A stretch of 64,000 bases of DNA from Saprospiraceae bacterium. GTDB lineage: Bacteria > Bacteroidota > Bacteroidia > Chitinophagales > Saprospiraceae. Positions 9,116-18,333 of this stretch are shown here, in pieces. The position numbers and the translations under genes were made by a program. The stretch lies in assembly GCA_016715405.1 (NCBI GenBank), contig JADKAE010000014.1:62001-126000 (forward strand), in the 5' to 3' direction. Position 1 is the first letter of the stretch; every line of letters begins with the position of its first letter. Below the pieces are notes generated by a model. The model was not told the origin of the DNA. It saw only the letters and a program-made list of their open reading frames with translations, and searched no databases.

Positions 9116-10616
9116 TAGAAATTACAAAGTACTCATTATCGACGACGACCCTGAATTCCATCAACAAATTCGCTTTGCTTTTCGCCGCAATTTTGAATTT
9201 GAAGGGGCGCTTGATGTAGAGCAGATGGATGAGAAGCTCAAGTCCGGCGCTATTTTTGATATGATCCTGCTCGACTTGATATTGGATAAAAACAGTGATG
9301 TAAAAGTTGGATTTGATTTAATACCCAGATTAAAAAAAGCGCACCCTTACACGCCGGTGGTAGTCGTTACCAATGATCCGCATGTATACAATGGGCTGGA
9401 GGCTATCAAGCGCGGCGCCAGCGATTTTTGTATAAAGGCGAATATGACCAGGACTATTGGGCAGGCACCTTCGCCAAAGTATTGAAAAAACCGAACTGAA
9501 AGCCGAAAATACCCAGCTTAAACAGGAGTTGACGCAAGTCAAAGAGCAATACGAATACAACAACCCCCCGGAAATCCCCCTTATCGGTAATTCGGCCAAA
9601 ATGGAGCGCCTTCGCAAGATGCTCAAAATTATGGCGGATGATAAGGATACCACCGTCCTCATTACCGGAGAAACAGGTGTTGGGAAGGGCGTAGCTGCCC
9701 GCTTTTTGCATTACAACAGCCTGACCCGTAGGGACCAGCCATTTGAAGAAATTCACATAAGCAATATTTCTAAGTCCTTGCTGGAGAGTCAATTATTTGG
9801 CGCTAAAAAGGTAGTTATACCGACGCCAAAGAAGATGTAAAAGGACGGCTTCACCTGGCTGACAAAGGCATCGTCTTCCTCGATGAAATCGGCGAGCTTG
9901 ACCTAGAAAATCAGGTTAAGTTGCTGCAATTTCTGCAATCCAAAACCATCCGCCCTATGGGCGCCACCAAAGACATATTGCTCGATGTGCAGATCGTAGC
10001 GGCTACCAATAAAGATTTGCGGATAGAAATAGCCAAAGGCAACTTTCGGGAAGACCTGTACCAGCGCCTTAACGTATTCCCTATAGAAATTCCGCCGCTC
10101 AGAGAAAGACGCGACGACATTCCGGCCTTAATTCAGTTTTTCCTCAAGTTCAGCAATCTCGACTTACTCGATGAGATTATGGACTCGCAGGTCAAACGCT
10201 TCTTTTTAGAAGAATACGACTGGGTGGGTAATGTAAGAGAACTTGAAAATGCGCTGAAGAGTAGCATGTTGCAGCGAAAAGTGTGGGAGACCGACAAAAT
10301 CACCTGGCAATGCCTGCCGGAGGATATGCGCAATTTTCATAAACGCGGTTTGTTTGTCGGCGAGCCGCAAGCAGGTGTAACCACTACAACTTCCAATTCT
10401 AATACGGCCGGCTTTGATTTTAAAAAACGTCAGGCCTATGAGATGCTGGAGGTAATCGAAAATGCTTTAAATGACAAAAACGGCGTAAAAAAGGATGCGG
10501 CGGAGTTGTTAGATATGACTTCTGATGATTTGTTATATAGGGTAAAGAAACTCAATAAGACATATCCCGACCTCATCGATTATTTTCCCCGAATAAAAGT
10601 GGAGTACAAATTGTAA
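9108..10616 (+). CDS. NtrC-like response regulator: receiver, AAA+ and Fis-like tail (frame breaks)
   Basis: About 500 residues after restoring bases at A3 9434-9436, A6 9485-9490 and A5 9805-9809. The receiver has Asp12-Asp13-Asp14 and a phospho-acceptor Asp56 in LLDLIL. The AAA+ domain has Walker A GETGVGKG, Walker B IVFLDEIGELD, a sensor I segment with AATN, and the arginine-rich REDLYQRLNVFPIEIPPLRER region. The sigma54-contact loop, normally GAFTGA, reads GSYTDA, so sigma54 activation is doubtful. The tail (VKKDAAELLDMTSDDLLYRVKKL) resembles a Fis helix-turn-helix. It could activate transcription or act as a receiver-gated ATPase in the complex. The start codon overlaps the previous gene. 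Confidence 0.78.
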
Positions 10617-10643
10617 TTGAGTAGCCGCCTAAAATCCAAAACT

Positions 10644-13032
10644 ATGTCAGCGCCTAAGCTTTATTTGACCACGTATTGCTTTGATGCTAGCCAAAATACA
10701 TTTACATATGTATCGCTTTCTGATAAGCAGGCAAATACAAATCAAGGAAATGCTGTATGGTCTCATCTTTTGCACATTATTGAGAAAAATATTGCGGATA
10801 ACCTCGGGCAAGTAGAGTTGTATAAGGGTAGAGTAGCCTTGGAAATGACTCAGCCTCAGATTATTTTGCTCTTATTGGAGAGCAAAGAATTAGCTAATCC
10901 CGCCTTTTTTGATGCCTTGGCTAAAGGAGGTGGCGTAGGCTTAAGGCCGTATGTGAGTCCCTCGAAACGCTATATAAAAAGAGATGACGATACCATCTAT
11001 CATCCCATTGTTACACTCGCGTATCCTGATATTACGTATTTACACTCGGAAGAAAAAGAATCACCGGCGCAACGCGAATGGAACAAATTGATATACACTT
11101 GTATTGAATTGGATAAGCGCTTTAAAGTGCTTGATTGCAGCATTTGGCACCGCTATGTGCCCATAGACCCCTTTGAAGGCACATTTACCGATATTTTTGA
11201 AGAGGTACTAAAAGACGTGGTCTCCTATCATAATCAGGGATTATATTTCACCAATGCATCCGTCATATCGTTGGAATTCCAAATGAGGATGTTATTACAT
11301 TCTTATGTAGCCAAATTTGGTGATAAAGGGCATTCAGAGGTTGTCACTCCTTTTAAGTTTCATTCCGAACGGCAGATGGCAAGGAGCACCCGGCAAGAAT
11401 TACTATTTCTAAGAAATAATTGGCAAGGGGCAGGGAAATTGAGTGAAGTACTTAAATGGAGATTATTGATTGTCGATGATCAGGCGGGCATTCCTATGTC
11501 CTTTATCCATTCAAAGTGGGAAGGGCAGTTCCCTTATCTGAAAAAATCAGATTTGATAGTGAGGCCATTCTATCAGATAAATAACTCAATCTCCAATTTG
11601 GAAATAGATTATAAACAGTACGAACCCAACAAGGATATTATTAGAGATGCTTTGATTAAAATATCCAGTAAGACTTATGATATAATTTTTTTGGATTATC
11701 TGCTTGGAGAGGATTCTGAAACACGGGATAGGGAATATGGGTTTGAATTTTACTTAAATTATTGGAAGACAATCGTTCAGCTTCCCCCGTTTATAAAGAG
11801 ACTTTCTTGGTAAGTATTGGATTTTTCCAATCTCCTCTTATCCTCACGCTTTGTCAGACAAGTTAATTCAGCTGGGAATAAGCCATTTACATGAGATTTG
11901 GTATATGTCGCAGGGAGCTGACCCTGTTACATCTCCCTATCTATATGAATATAACATACTACGATTCATTAAGCAAAAAATTACAAGGTACTTTCTATCT
12001 CCTAGCGCATTTAAAGTTACAATTAACCAACTACCTTTTAATACGGAGCATCTCGACGACTATTTATGGCTAAAATCACTTGACCTGGTATTAAACAATA
12101 GTCGGACAAGGTTTGAGCTGATTAATCAGGCCCATACTAATGATAATTCATCGTTGTTTGTAGGATCATTAAAAGAATTTATCAATAACCAATATAATAA
12201 TATTATTGACCCGATTTTTCGGGATATTACGAGTATTATTCTTTTACTCCAGAAAAAAAAGAAGTGGAGCTTAACTCATTATAATGAATTCAACGATCTG
12301 TTAGGAAGATTTAAAAAAGAGTATTTTGAAGATTACCAAGATGCACTCCAACCTTTTATAAACCGAATTGAAGCTATAGTTAATCAAAATTATAATGCTC
12401 AAAATAATATCAAAAGAGCCATAGAGGAAAAGGCAAATTTCTTGTCGCTTGCAGGAATGGAATTGTGGGCATTACCCGAATTATTAAAGGATGCTAAACA
12501 CATCGAAGTTCTCGAATTGAGAGATAATAATTTGTCGGGATTACCTGATTTTATAACAGAGCTTTCTAACCTTCGTAATATTGATCTTAGCCTAAATAAC
12601 TTTACAGCATTTCCTTCAGTGTTATTGGAATTTAAGCATTTGGCCAGATTAGACTTATCTGGCAATGACATGCTGAAATGGGATTTTTACATTGCAGACT
12701 CTAAGGAGAAAATACTTGAGATGTCTCGACAGGATCTAATGGTGAAAAATAGATATATCGAGAGTATATTGAATGAAGTTAATCAACATTTAAGCATTAA
12801 AGATGCTAACAAAGCTATATACGTGTTAAAGCAAATATATGGTGATATACAGCAGCTTGGTTATGAAAACGAACTTGTTGGATTAGAAAGTAGGTTTAAT
12901 GTATACGAGAAAGACTATCTAGTGAAAGGTACAGTTGCCTCTGCAGTGTGGATCGAAGAACATCATTCCATTATCAGAGGAGTAGAGCTTTTAGTTTCAA
13001 ATCTCCGGAAAGACCTCTTCTCCAATCCGTAA
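10644..13032 (+). CDS. Receiver-domain protein with leucine-rich repeats (one frame break)
   Basis: About 795 residues, reconstructed across an indel near 11800. Layout: an N-terminal domain of ~265 residues I do not recognise (KLYLTTYCFD..., with VVSYHNQGLYFTNASV). Next is a receiver-like domain with LLIVDDQAG (about residue 275) and phospho-acceptor candidate in IIFLDYLLG (about residue 350). A helical linker with HEIWYMSQGADP follows, then two to three leucine-rich repeats around 12430-12690 (LPELLKDAKHIEVLELRDNNL, LSNLRNIDLSLNNF, LKHLARLDLSGND-like). A helical tail ends the protein. The AT-rich composition matches gene B. It lies 27 bases after the AAA+ gene. LRRs suggest ligand or partner recognition, so it may be the specificity subunit of the cassette. 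Confidence 0.62.
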
Positions 13033-13351
13033 TTTTTCCGCCTCCTCCCGAATTTTATCCCCCTTTTTTCGGATTAAAATACATTAAATCTTTTATTTAT
13101 TTAATTTCAATTAATTGATAATCAATTTATTGCGATTGAATTTGTTTTGCTGTTATCCCCTGGCATGATTTTCCTTCTATTGTTTTAAACAACAAAATTG
13201 AAAATCATGCTTACACATCAAATACTTTCCACCGATTCGCTAACCTCCATGCGAGGCATGAAACGCTATGGCACCAAAGCCGGATTCCTACTAATGCCGG
13301 CCCTTCCATTTCACTGCACAATTTTTTCTTCATCCATAAATCCTTTTTATC
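13033..13351. other. AT-rich gap after the island, with promoter-like and hairpin elements
   Basis: The left part repeats words seen before the island: CCGTAATTTTT (13027-13037 versus 1201-1211), TTTTTCGGATT (13065-13075 versus 1229-1239) and ATTGATA-TCAATT. A hairpin at 13163-13210 follows. A short open frame from ATG 13207 (MLTHQILSTDSLTS...) runs on beyond 13352, overlapping the next gene. I consider it too weak to call a gene. No other coding signal is seen. Confidence 0.5.
13163..13210. repeat. Nested hairpin covering a possible start codon
   Basis: Arms GCATGATTTTC (13163-13173) and GAAAATCATGC (13200-13210) are perfect complements. A second palindrome, TTGTTTTAAACAA (13180-13192), lies inside the loop. 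The right arm contains the ATG at 13207. It could be an operator pair, a transcript hairpin, or a small-leader structure. Confidence 0.5.
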
Positions 13352-14122
13352 ATGTTAGTATTATTTATCGCACTATTGGTACTCGTTTTGGTCGTCGCAG
13401 CATTTTCTGGCAACAACGACCGTCGGAGAGATTCCTATCGCCAGCGCAGGCGTTATGACGATTATGATCCTTATCAGTCATATTATCCTCCACAATCGTA
13501 TCCGCCTTATATCGAACCGGTGTGGGGGCGCTCTCGCTGGGAACACGGTGGCGGTGGCGACAAATCGGTATACGGGTTCGTAGCGATTGTAGCACTAGGC
13601 CTGTTGGGATATTATGTATTTGCGAATAGCGGCCCCGGTCTAAACAAAGACGGTCCCACTCGCGAGACATATATGTCCGGTCTTATTACTTCCAACGTAT
13701 CGTCGTCGTCGGCCACCCCTACCACAAAAAGCGTTTTTCCGGCCGAGCATACGCTGAAATATACAGCCGGGCAATCGACTTCGCAACCCGAGGTGTATAC
13801 AGTAGATATACCCGGTGAGCCGGCCGGTGATTTGGTGGATGAGTACGAGCATACAGATCGGCCCGAACCGCTAGGGGGATGTCTACATCCAGACAGGGTC
13901 GTTTTCACTGTTGAGCGGCGCCAGAACGGAACAGGATCGCTTGCTCAATCTCCTCGATAAGCCGGTGCTAATCCACCTGGATCAAACCTACGGGACGGAA
14001 TTCAAGCTACTAGTAGGGCCTTTTGACAGCCGCGATGCCGCTTCACAGTACAAAAACGCAATTTGTCACCAGCACATTTTGTAAAGGAGATATCCGATTC
14101 GGAACTAAACCAGGTGAACTAG
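13352..14122 (+). CDS. Membrane-anchored SPOR-domain protein (frame breaks)
   Basis: The ATG begins a hydrophobic segment (LVLFIALLVLVLVVAAFSG), then an Arg/Tyr/Pro-rich stretch (SYRQRRRYDDYDPYQSYYPP). A second membrane segment near residue 75 (VYGFVAIVALGLLGYYVFA) and a low-complexity linker follow. After an indel in the G5 run near 13873 the frame reads VYIQTGSFSLLSGARTEQDR and LIHLDQTYGTEFKLLVGPF. This is a SPOR domain, which binds denuded peptidoglycan. A second indel near 14062 extends it to the stop at 14120-14122. Expected to sit in the inner membrane with SPOR in the periplasm. A strong terminator follows. Confidence 0.7.
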
Positions 14123-14143
14123 CAATTTACTGATATTATCCCC

Positions 14144-14180
14144 AGCCGGCTCGTCCTAGCGATGAGCCGGCTTTTTCTTT
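14144..14180 (+). terminator. Rho-independent terminator
   Basis: A 12-bp GC-rich stem, AGCCGGCTCGTC (14144-14155) with GATGAGCCGGCT (14161-14172) including one G-T pair, has a 5-base loop and is followed by TTTTCTTT. It closes the SPOR gene. Confidence 0.88.
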
Positions 14181-14274
14181 CAAAAAAAATGACACCTGGG
14201 AACTTTTGCATTTATGCTGTGATTATCTATGTGTATACCCCCTCATCATCAAGCTCCTTTTCTGATAGCCTCAA

Positions 14275-14432
14275 AGCTTGTTTGGATTTTCGTGATTGCG
14301 CGAAAGCGAGCAAATTTTGTTTTAGGCGAGGCGCGTTTTGCAGACGTAGCCGGCAGCTACGGCGAAAAAACGCAACGAAGTATAAAACAAAATTGGCCGC
14401 TTGTAGCCAATTGACGAAGGTCCAAACAAGCT
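14275..14432. repeat. 158-bp imperfect inverted-repeat element
   Basis: The element starts AGCTTGTTTGGA (14275-14286) and ends with the exact complement TCCAAACAAGCT (14421-14432). Inside, successive blocks also pair: AAATTTTGTTTTA with TAAAACAAAATT, GCGAAAGCGAGC with GCTTGTAGC-like bases, and GCGTTTT...GTAGCCG with CAGCTACGGC...AAAACGC. A transcript would fold into one long rod. No credible protein is encoded. It resembles a mobile hairpin element or structured RNA; copies elsewhere in the genome would decide. Confidence 0.6.
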
Positions 14433-14724
14433 CTTATGCCCGCTGCCTGTTTTTTTGCTTTTATTGTAGCTCGCAGACCGGGATAAAATTCGACTAAACA
14501 TTTCGGACAAAATGCGGAGAAACTCGGAATTATTCCGGGACTTTCAGGCTTTGTTATTTTGTTTTGATTTTAAATTAAAAAATAATGAATTTGTTAACTA
14601 TTAAAAATCAACATTTTAATAATTAACAATGTACCTGAAAGCACTCTAATTGAAATCTCGCACGGTATTGGGTATTAATATTGAGGAGCAACAAAACATA
14701 TTCCATAAGAAAACACACACAGCT

Positions 14725-15030
14725 ATGTTACTCGCAGCAGCACTTATCTGGTTCATCATCGCGGCGGTTCTATTCGAGGTGACGCGCTCCGACAAGGGGC
14801 AGGGCGAAGCCGTAAAGCAAAGAACTCAAGGCGGGCTGCCGCAGCAGTCCGGGCCCGCGGTTTACTACCCACAGGGACCCGTTATTTCTCCCGATGGGGA
14901 TTTCTACTGGGATCCTGTTCGCAATCGCTGGGTGCCTCTACAATCGGGTGCATTGGGGAATATACTTGTAGGAGTGATTACCGTACTTATCGTGGCCTTG
15001 TGCGTCTATTACTGGTATTCGATGGCTTAA
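14725..15030 (+). CDS. Small two-span membrane protein with a PDG-YWD-W motif
   Basis: About 101 residues from ATG 14725; an in-frame TTG at 14650 would add 25 residues but looks poorer. It has an N-terminal membrane span (LLAAALIWFIIAAVLF), a Pro/Gln-rich linker, the motif ISPDGDFYWDPVRNRWVPL and a second span (ILVGVITVLIVALCVYY). The motif recalls short Trp-rich domains found beside membrane spans in bacteria (DUF2510-like), but I cannot assign it. The next gene carries the same motif, so they form a paralogous pair. Confidence 0.6.
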   Translation: MLLAAALIWFIIAAVLFEVTRSDKGQGEAVKQRTQGGLPQQSGPAVYYPQGPVISPDGDFYWDPVRNRWVPLQSGALGNILVGVITVLIVALCVYYWYSMA

Positions 15031-15088
15031 TACTATAGGACAAACGGGAGAATGCTTTGGGAGTTTTTTAACAGCTAATTGAGAGGTT

Positions 15089-15280
15089 ATGAAAAATCAA
15101 AATAATTCGATGATGCAATTCTACCCGCCGCAGTTGATCATATCGCCTGACGGCAGGTACTACTGGGATTTTGAAAAGCGCAGATGGAACAGGCTGCCCA
15201 CCAATGGCAACCCGCTGATTTATTTCATCCTGGGGGCTGCTATAACTATTGGGATTTTATATGCTGTTTTTTTAGCGTAA
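15089..15280 (+). CDS. Tiny membrane protein, paralogue of the preceding gene
   Basis: 63 residues. The N-terminal half holds IISPDGRYYWDFEKRRWNRL, the same pattern as the preceding protein. A single C-terminal membrane span follows (PLIYFILGAAITIGILYAVFLA). It lies 58 bases downstream of its paralogue and ends seven bases before a perfect hairpin. No function can be assigned. Confidence 0.6.
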   Translation: MKNQNNSMMQFYPPQLIISPDGRYYWDFEKRRWNRLPTNGNPLIYFILGAAITIGILYAVFLA

Positions 15281-15286
15281 TAATTA

Positions 15287-15313
15287 CAGGGTGAACGGAA
15301 GACGTTCACCCTG
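15287..15313. terminator. Bidirectional terminator-like hairpin
   Basis: A perfect 11-bp stem CAGGGTGAACG/CGTTCACCCTG with a 5-base loop lies between convergent genes ending at 15280 and 15325. It reuses the GTTCACC word found after galT. Confidence 0.7.
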
Positions 15314-15324
15314 TTGTCTTCACT

Positions 15325-16080
15325 TCAAAACTGACAACCGTGGTCTGTCATAAATTTACACACCGTTTGATTGAGTAATTCAACGCCCGGGCCGAATATC
15401 ATGCTGATGGGTCTGCGCGGGTGCACAGAACGCAAATAAAACCATTGCAGACGTTGACACATGGTTGAATTATCGCCGGCTTTATATGCAGCCTGGGCTT
15501 GCAGCAAAGCATTGGGTATGGCTTGTATTTGCCCGGGATTTTTGGCCAAAATGGAGCCGTCTGCGATCCCTGTGTCAAATGCGTTAAGGATGCCACCGAT
15601 ACCCGGCATTATACCGGTACCCCGAACTTGTACGTAATATGGATACAGCGGTAATAACTCGATAGAGTAGATACAAAGCGAATCTTTATACTCCCCGGGG
15701 GCAGGCGGGGTAAATAACAAAACTATTTCTTCGTATTCTTCCTCCGGCGAGGCGCCCCAATTAGGCGGCATTAGAAATACTTCATAGATGTACGTACAAT
15801 AAAATATACTCGTAAAATTGAAGGTAATAAGGGATATGTGCAGCGTATTGTCTCCGACATTTCTCAGCATGAGTGTTTCACGAGCAGTTGTGCCCACTTC
15901 TACATCCCCGAAATCCAATTCAGCAGGCGTGATCTGAAGTACGCCCGATCGTAGTTCCGTCATATCAGAGCCGACCATATCTGACGACGTAAAATCGTTC
16001 TTTATACACGTCGTCAAGAGCAACAACATTGCGGCGCCTGCTAAGAGGCTTAACCAATCATACTTGCAGCACTTTTTCAT
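15325..16080 (-). CDS. Lipoprotein with an ASH/HYDIN-like beta domain
   Basis: 251 residues. A signal sequence with lipobox LLLTTC predicts a lipid-anchored envelope protein. Residues ~48-80 (LQITPAELDFGDVEVGTTA, then TLMLRNVGDNTLHIS) match the immunoglobulin-like ASH/choice-of-anchor-D pattern common in secreted Bacteroidota proteins. The C-terminal third (AIPNALLQAQAAYKAGDN, then LQWFYLRSV) is helical, and the protein ends in Cys-Gln-Phe. It converges on the small membrane genes. Surface or periplasmic adhesion/structural role is inferred; no enzyme motif is seen. Confidence 0.7.
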   Translation of the reverse strand: MKKCCKYDWLSLLAGAAMLLLLTTCIKNDFTSSDMVGSDMTELRSGVLQITPAELDFGDVEVGTTARETLMLRNVGDNTLHISLITFNFTSIFYCTYIYEVFLMPPNWGASPEEEYEEIVLLFTPPAPGEYKDSLCIYSIELLPLYPYYVQVRGTGIMPGIGGILNAFDTGIADGSILAKNPGQIQAIPNALLQAQAAYKAGDNSTMCQRLQWFYLRSVHPRRPISMIFGPGVELLNQTVCKFMTDHGCQF

Positions 16081-16297
16081 GGCTTGATCGTTTTATAGCA
16101 TAAAATATACGGTGTTTAATTGTGTGTGGAAATGAGGAATGTCACTAGGGTGAGGATTTGAGTAGATTTTATAACAAAATAAAACCGTGCCCTTTCAACA
16201 TAATTAGAATTTATATATTGAAAAAATTGGAGGAGAATGTTACTTTTATGGCCTATCCGCATTATTACCTTATTTTAATGAAAAAAACGCTTTACAC

Positions 16298-18256
16298 ATG
16301 AACAGATTAGTAACGCTTCTTTTTCTCTTGCTCTCTACTGTAGTACTCTTTGCCCAAGACCGCAACTGCGGGTCTATGAACGTACTGGAACAGCAACTAC
16401 TTCAAGATCCCGAAATGGCTACCCGCATGGAAGCCATCGAACGTCACACTGAACAATTTGTAAGGACACACCAGGAAGGCGACCGTGTAGTGATTACGAT
16501 TCCCGTGGTTTTCCACATCGTGCACAACGGTGATGCATTGGGTACCAGCGAGAACATCTCCGACGCCCTAGTACAAGCCCAGTTGGCCCAGTTGAACCAG
16601 GATTTTTCGCTGACAAACTCTGATGCCGGACTGATTCCCGCTCTGTTCCAGCCGGTGGCGGCCAACACAGAGATTCAATTCTGCCTGGCACAGCGCAAAC
16701 CCGACGGCACCGCTACCAATGGTATCAACAGGGTTAACGGCGGCCAGGCTTCCTGGACGGTTTCTCAGATTGATGGTAGTCTGAAACCATCTACTATCTG
16801 GGATCGCAACCAGTACCTGAATGTATGGTCGGTAGTTTTTGGCGGCGCCGATGCAGGCCTATTGGGCTATGCCCAGTTCCCCGGTGGAAGCGCTAGTACC
16901 GACGGCGTGGTTTGTTTGTGGTCTTCTATGGGCTCGGTAGCCAACCCAAACCCTTCCGGCGGCAGCTATGCCAGAGGTCGCACGGCTACCCACGAAATTG
17001 GCCACTGGCTCAACCTGCGCCACATTTGGGGCGATGCCAACTGCGGCAACGACCAGGTGGCGGACACTCCCGTACACAATACCTCTAACGGCGGCTGTCC
17101 CGCTTATCCGCATTTGAGCACTTGCTCAGGCACGCCGGTAGAAATGACCATGAACTACATGGACTATACCTACGACGCCTGTATGTATATGTTTACCGCC
17201 GGTCAGAAAGCCCGTATGCAAGCCGTGTTGGCTACCGGCGGCTCTCGTGTGAGCCTGGCTACTTCACAGGGATGCCAACCGCCTTCGGGAGGTGGAACCT
17301 GCGGAACGCCTTCGGGCCTGAATGCTACGGCTGTAACCAGCACAACCGCTACGCTCAACTGGAGCGCCGTAAGTGGTGCTACTTCTTACAATGTGCAACT
17401 GCGCCCCGTAGGCTCCGGCACTTGGAGCTCGGGTTCAACCAGCGGCACTTCTATTAATGCAACCAGCCTTATAGCTAGCACGCAATACGAATTCCAGGTG
17501 CAGGCCGTATGCGGCGCCACATCGGGAAGCTTTTCTGCATCCGGCATATTCACTACCACTTCCGGCCAGGCTTGTACCGACAACTACGAGCCCAACAACA
17601 GCCGTAGCACTTCGCTCCCGCTAACCCCGATCGCTACAGATCGCGTTGCGCAGATTGCTTCAACGACCGACAAAGACTGGTATCGCTTTGCCAATACCTC
17701 TGCACAGCGCAATATCCGCGTTGACCTGACTAATTTGCCGGCTGACTATGACCTGCAATTGTACCAGAACAATACTCGTCGCAGAACTTCGGAAAACGGC
17801 GGTACCACCTCAGAAGTGGTTACTTATAACACTACTACGGTGGCTTCCAACTGGTATGCTTATGTATATGGTTATGCCGGCGCTTACAGCACCACCCAGT
17901 GCTATACCCTGCGCATCACGTTGAGTAGCTCTGCTTTCCGTAGCGATGGCACTACCGACGGCGAAACCACCGAGTTTGAAATACCGGTGGAAGTATTGGA
18001 ATCTAACTTTATCATGTTCCCCAACCCCGCTCAAAACGAGCTGACACTCGACATCCATATGGAAGACGAGCGTCCGGTACAGGTGAGCATTATGGATATT
18101 ACAGGCAAGACATTGCTACGCAATTCTTACGAACTCGGTAAGGACCAAAACCGGGTTACGATGGATGTGAGCAAGTTGGCAGCAGGCATGTATGTCGTTC
18201 GCGTGGAAGACGGCGAAACGGTAGGTGTGCAGAAGCTGACGATTGCACGGCAGTAA
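16298..18256 (+). CDS. Secreted M43 (pappalysin-type) metalloprotease with FN3, PPC and T9SS sorting domain
   Basis: 652 residues in an intact frame. A signal peptide ends near VLFAQ. The catalytic zinc motif is His232-Glu233-xx-His236-x5-His242 (HEIGHWLNLRH), with the Met-turn NYMDYT near residue 287, typical of M43. A fibronectin type III domain (about 338-425) follows. Next are a PPC beta-sandwich (DNYEPNNSRSTS to about 545) and a type A T9SS C-terminal domain (FPNPAQNELTLDI...AAGMYVVRVEDG). It is expected to cross the outer membrane by T9SS and digest extracellular protein. A variant -7 box (TACTTTTA) lies near 16236. Confidence 0.93.
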   Translation: MNRLVTLLFLLLSTVVLFAQDRNCGSMNVLEQQLLQDPEMATRMEAIERHTEQFVRTHQEGDRVVITIPVVFHIVHNGDALGTSENISDALVQAQLAQLNQDFSLTNSDAGLIPALFQPVAANTEIQFCLAQRKPDGTATNGINRVNGGQASWTVSQIDGSLKPSTIWDRNQYLNVWSVVFGGADAGLLGYAQFPGGSASTDGVVCLWSSMGSVANPNPSGGSYARGRTATHEIGHWLNLRHIWGDANCGNDQVADTPVHNTSNGGCPAYPHLSTCSGTPVEMTMNYMDYTYDACMYMFTAGQKARMQAVLATGGSRVSLATSQGCQPPSGGGTCGTPSGLNATAVTSTTATLNWSAVSGATSYNVQLRPVGSGTWSSGSTSGTSINATSLIASTQYEFQVQAVCGATSGSFSASGIFTTTSGQACTDNYEPNNSRSTSLPLTPIATDRVAQIASTTDKDWYRFANTSAQRNIRVDLTNLPADYDLQLYQNNTRRRTSENGGTTSEVVTYNTTTVASNWYAYVYGYAGAYSTTQCYTLRITLSSSAFRSDGTTDGETTEFEIPVEVLESNFIMFPNPAQNELTLDIHMEDERPVQVSIMDITGKTLLRNSYELGKDQNRVTMDVSKLAAGMYVVRVEDGETVGVQKLTIARQ

Positions 18257-18327
18257 GGTGAGTGGGTGAAAGGGCGAGGGGGCGAGAGTAAAAATTCGCC
18301 CCCTCACCCACTCGCCCCCTCAAACCC
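18257..18327. terminator. GGGGGCGA hairpin between convergent genes
   Basis: GAGGGGGCGA (18276-18285) pairs with TCGCCCCCTC (18296-18305) around an A-rich loop. GTGAGTGGG and CCCACTCGCCC words on the outer flanks extend it. It lies between the protease stop and the next gene's stop. Confidence 0.65.
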
Positions 18328-18333
18328 CCGTCA

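Noticed and set aside
13207..13458. Short gene starting at ATG 13207
   Set aside because: It overlaps the well-supported SPOR gene by over 100 bases in another frame, and its tail is Arg/Ser-rich shadow sequence.
14162..14497. 111-codon open frame across the 158-bp inverted repeat
   Set aside because: Its sequence is a translation of a self-complementary element, with no conserved protein pattern and no plausible start context.
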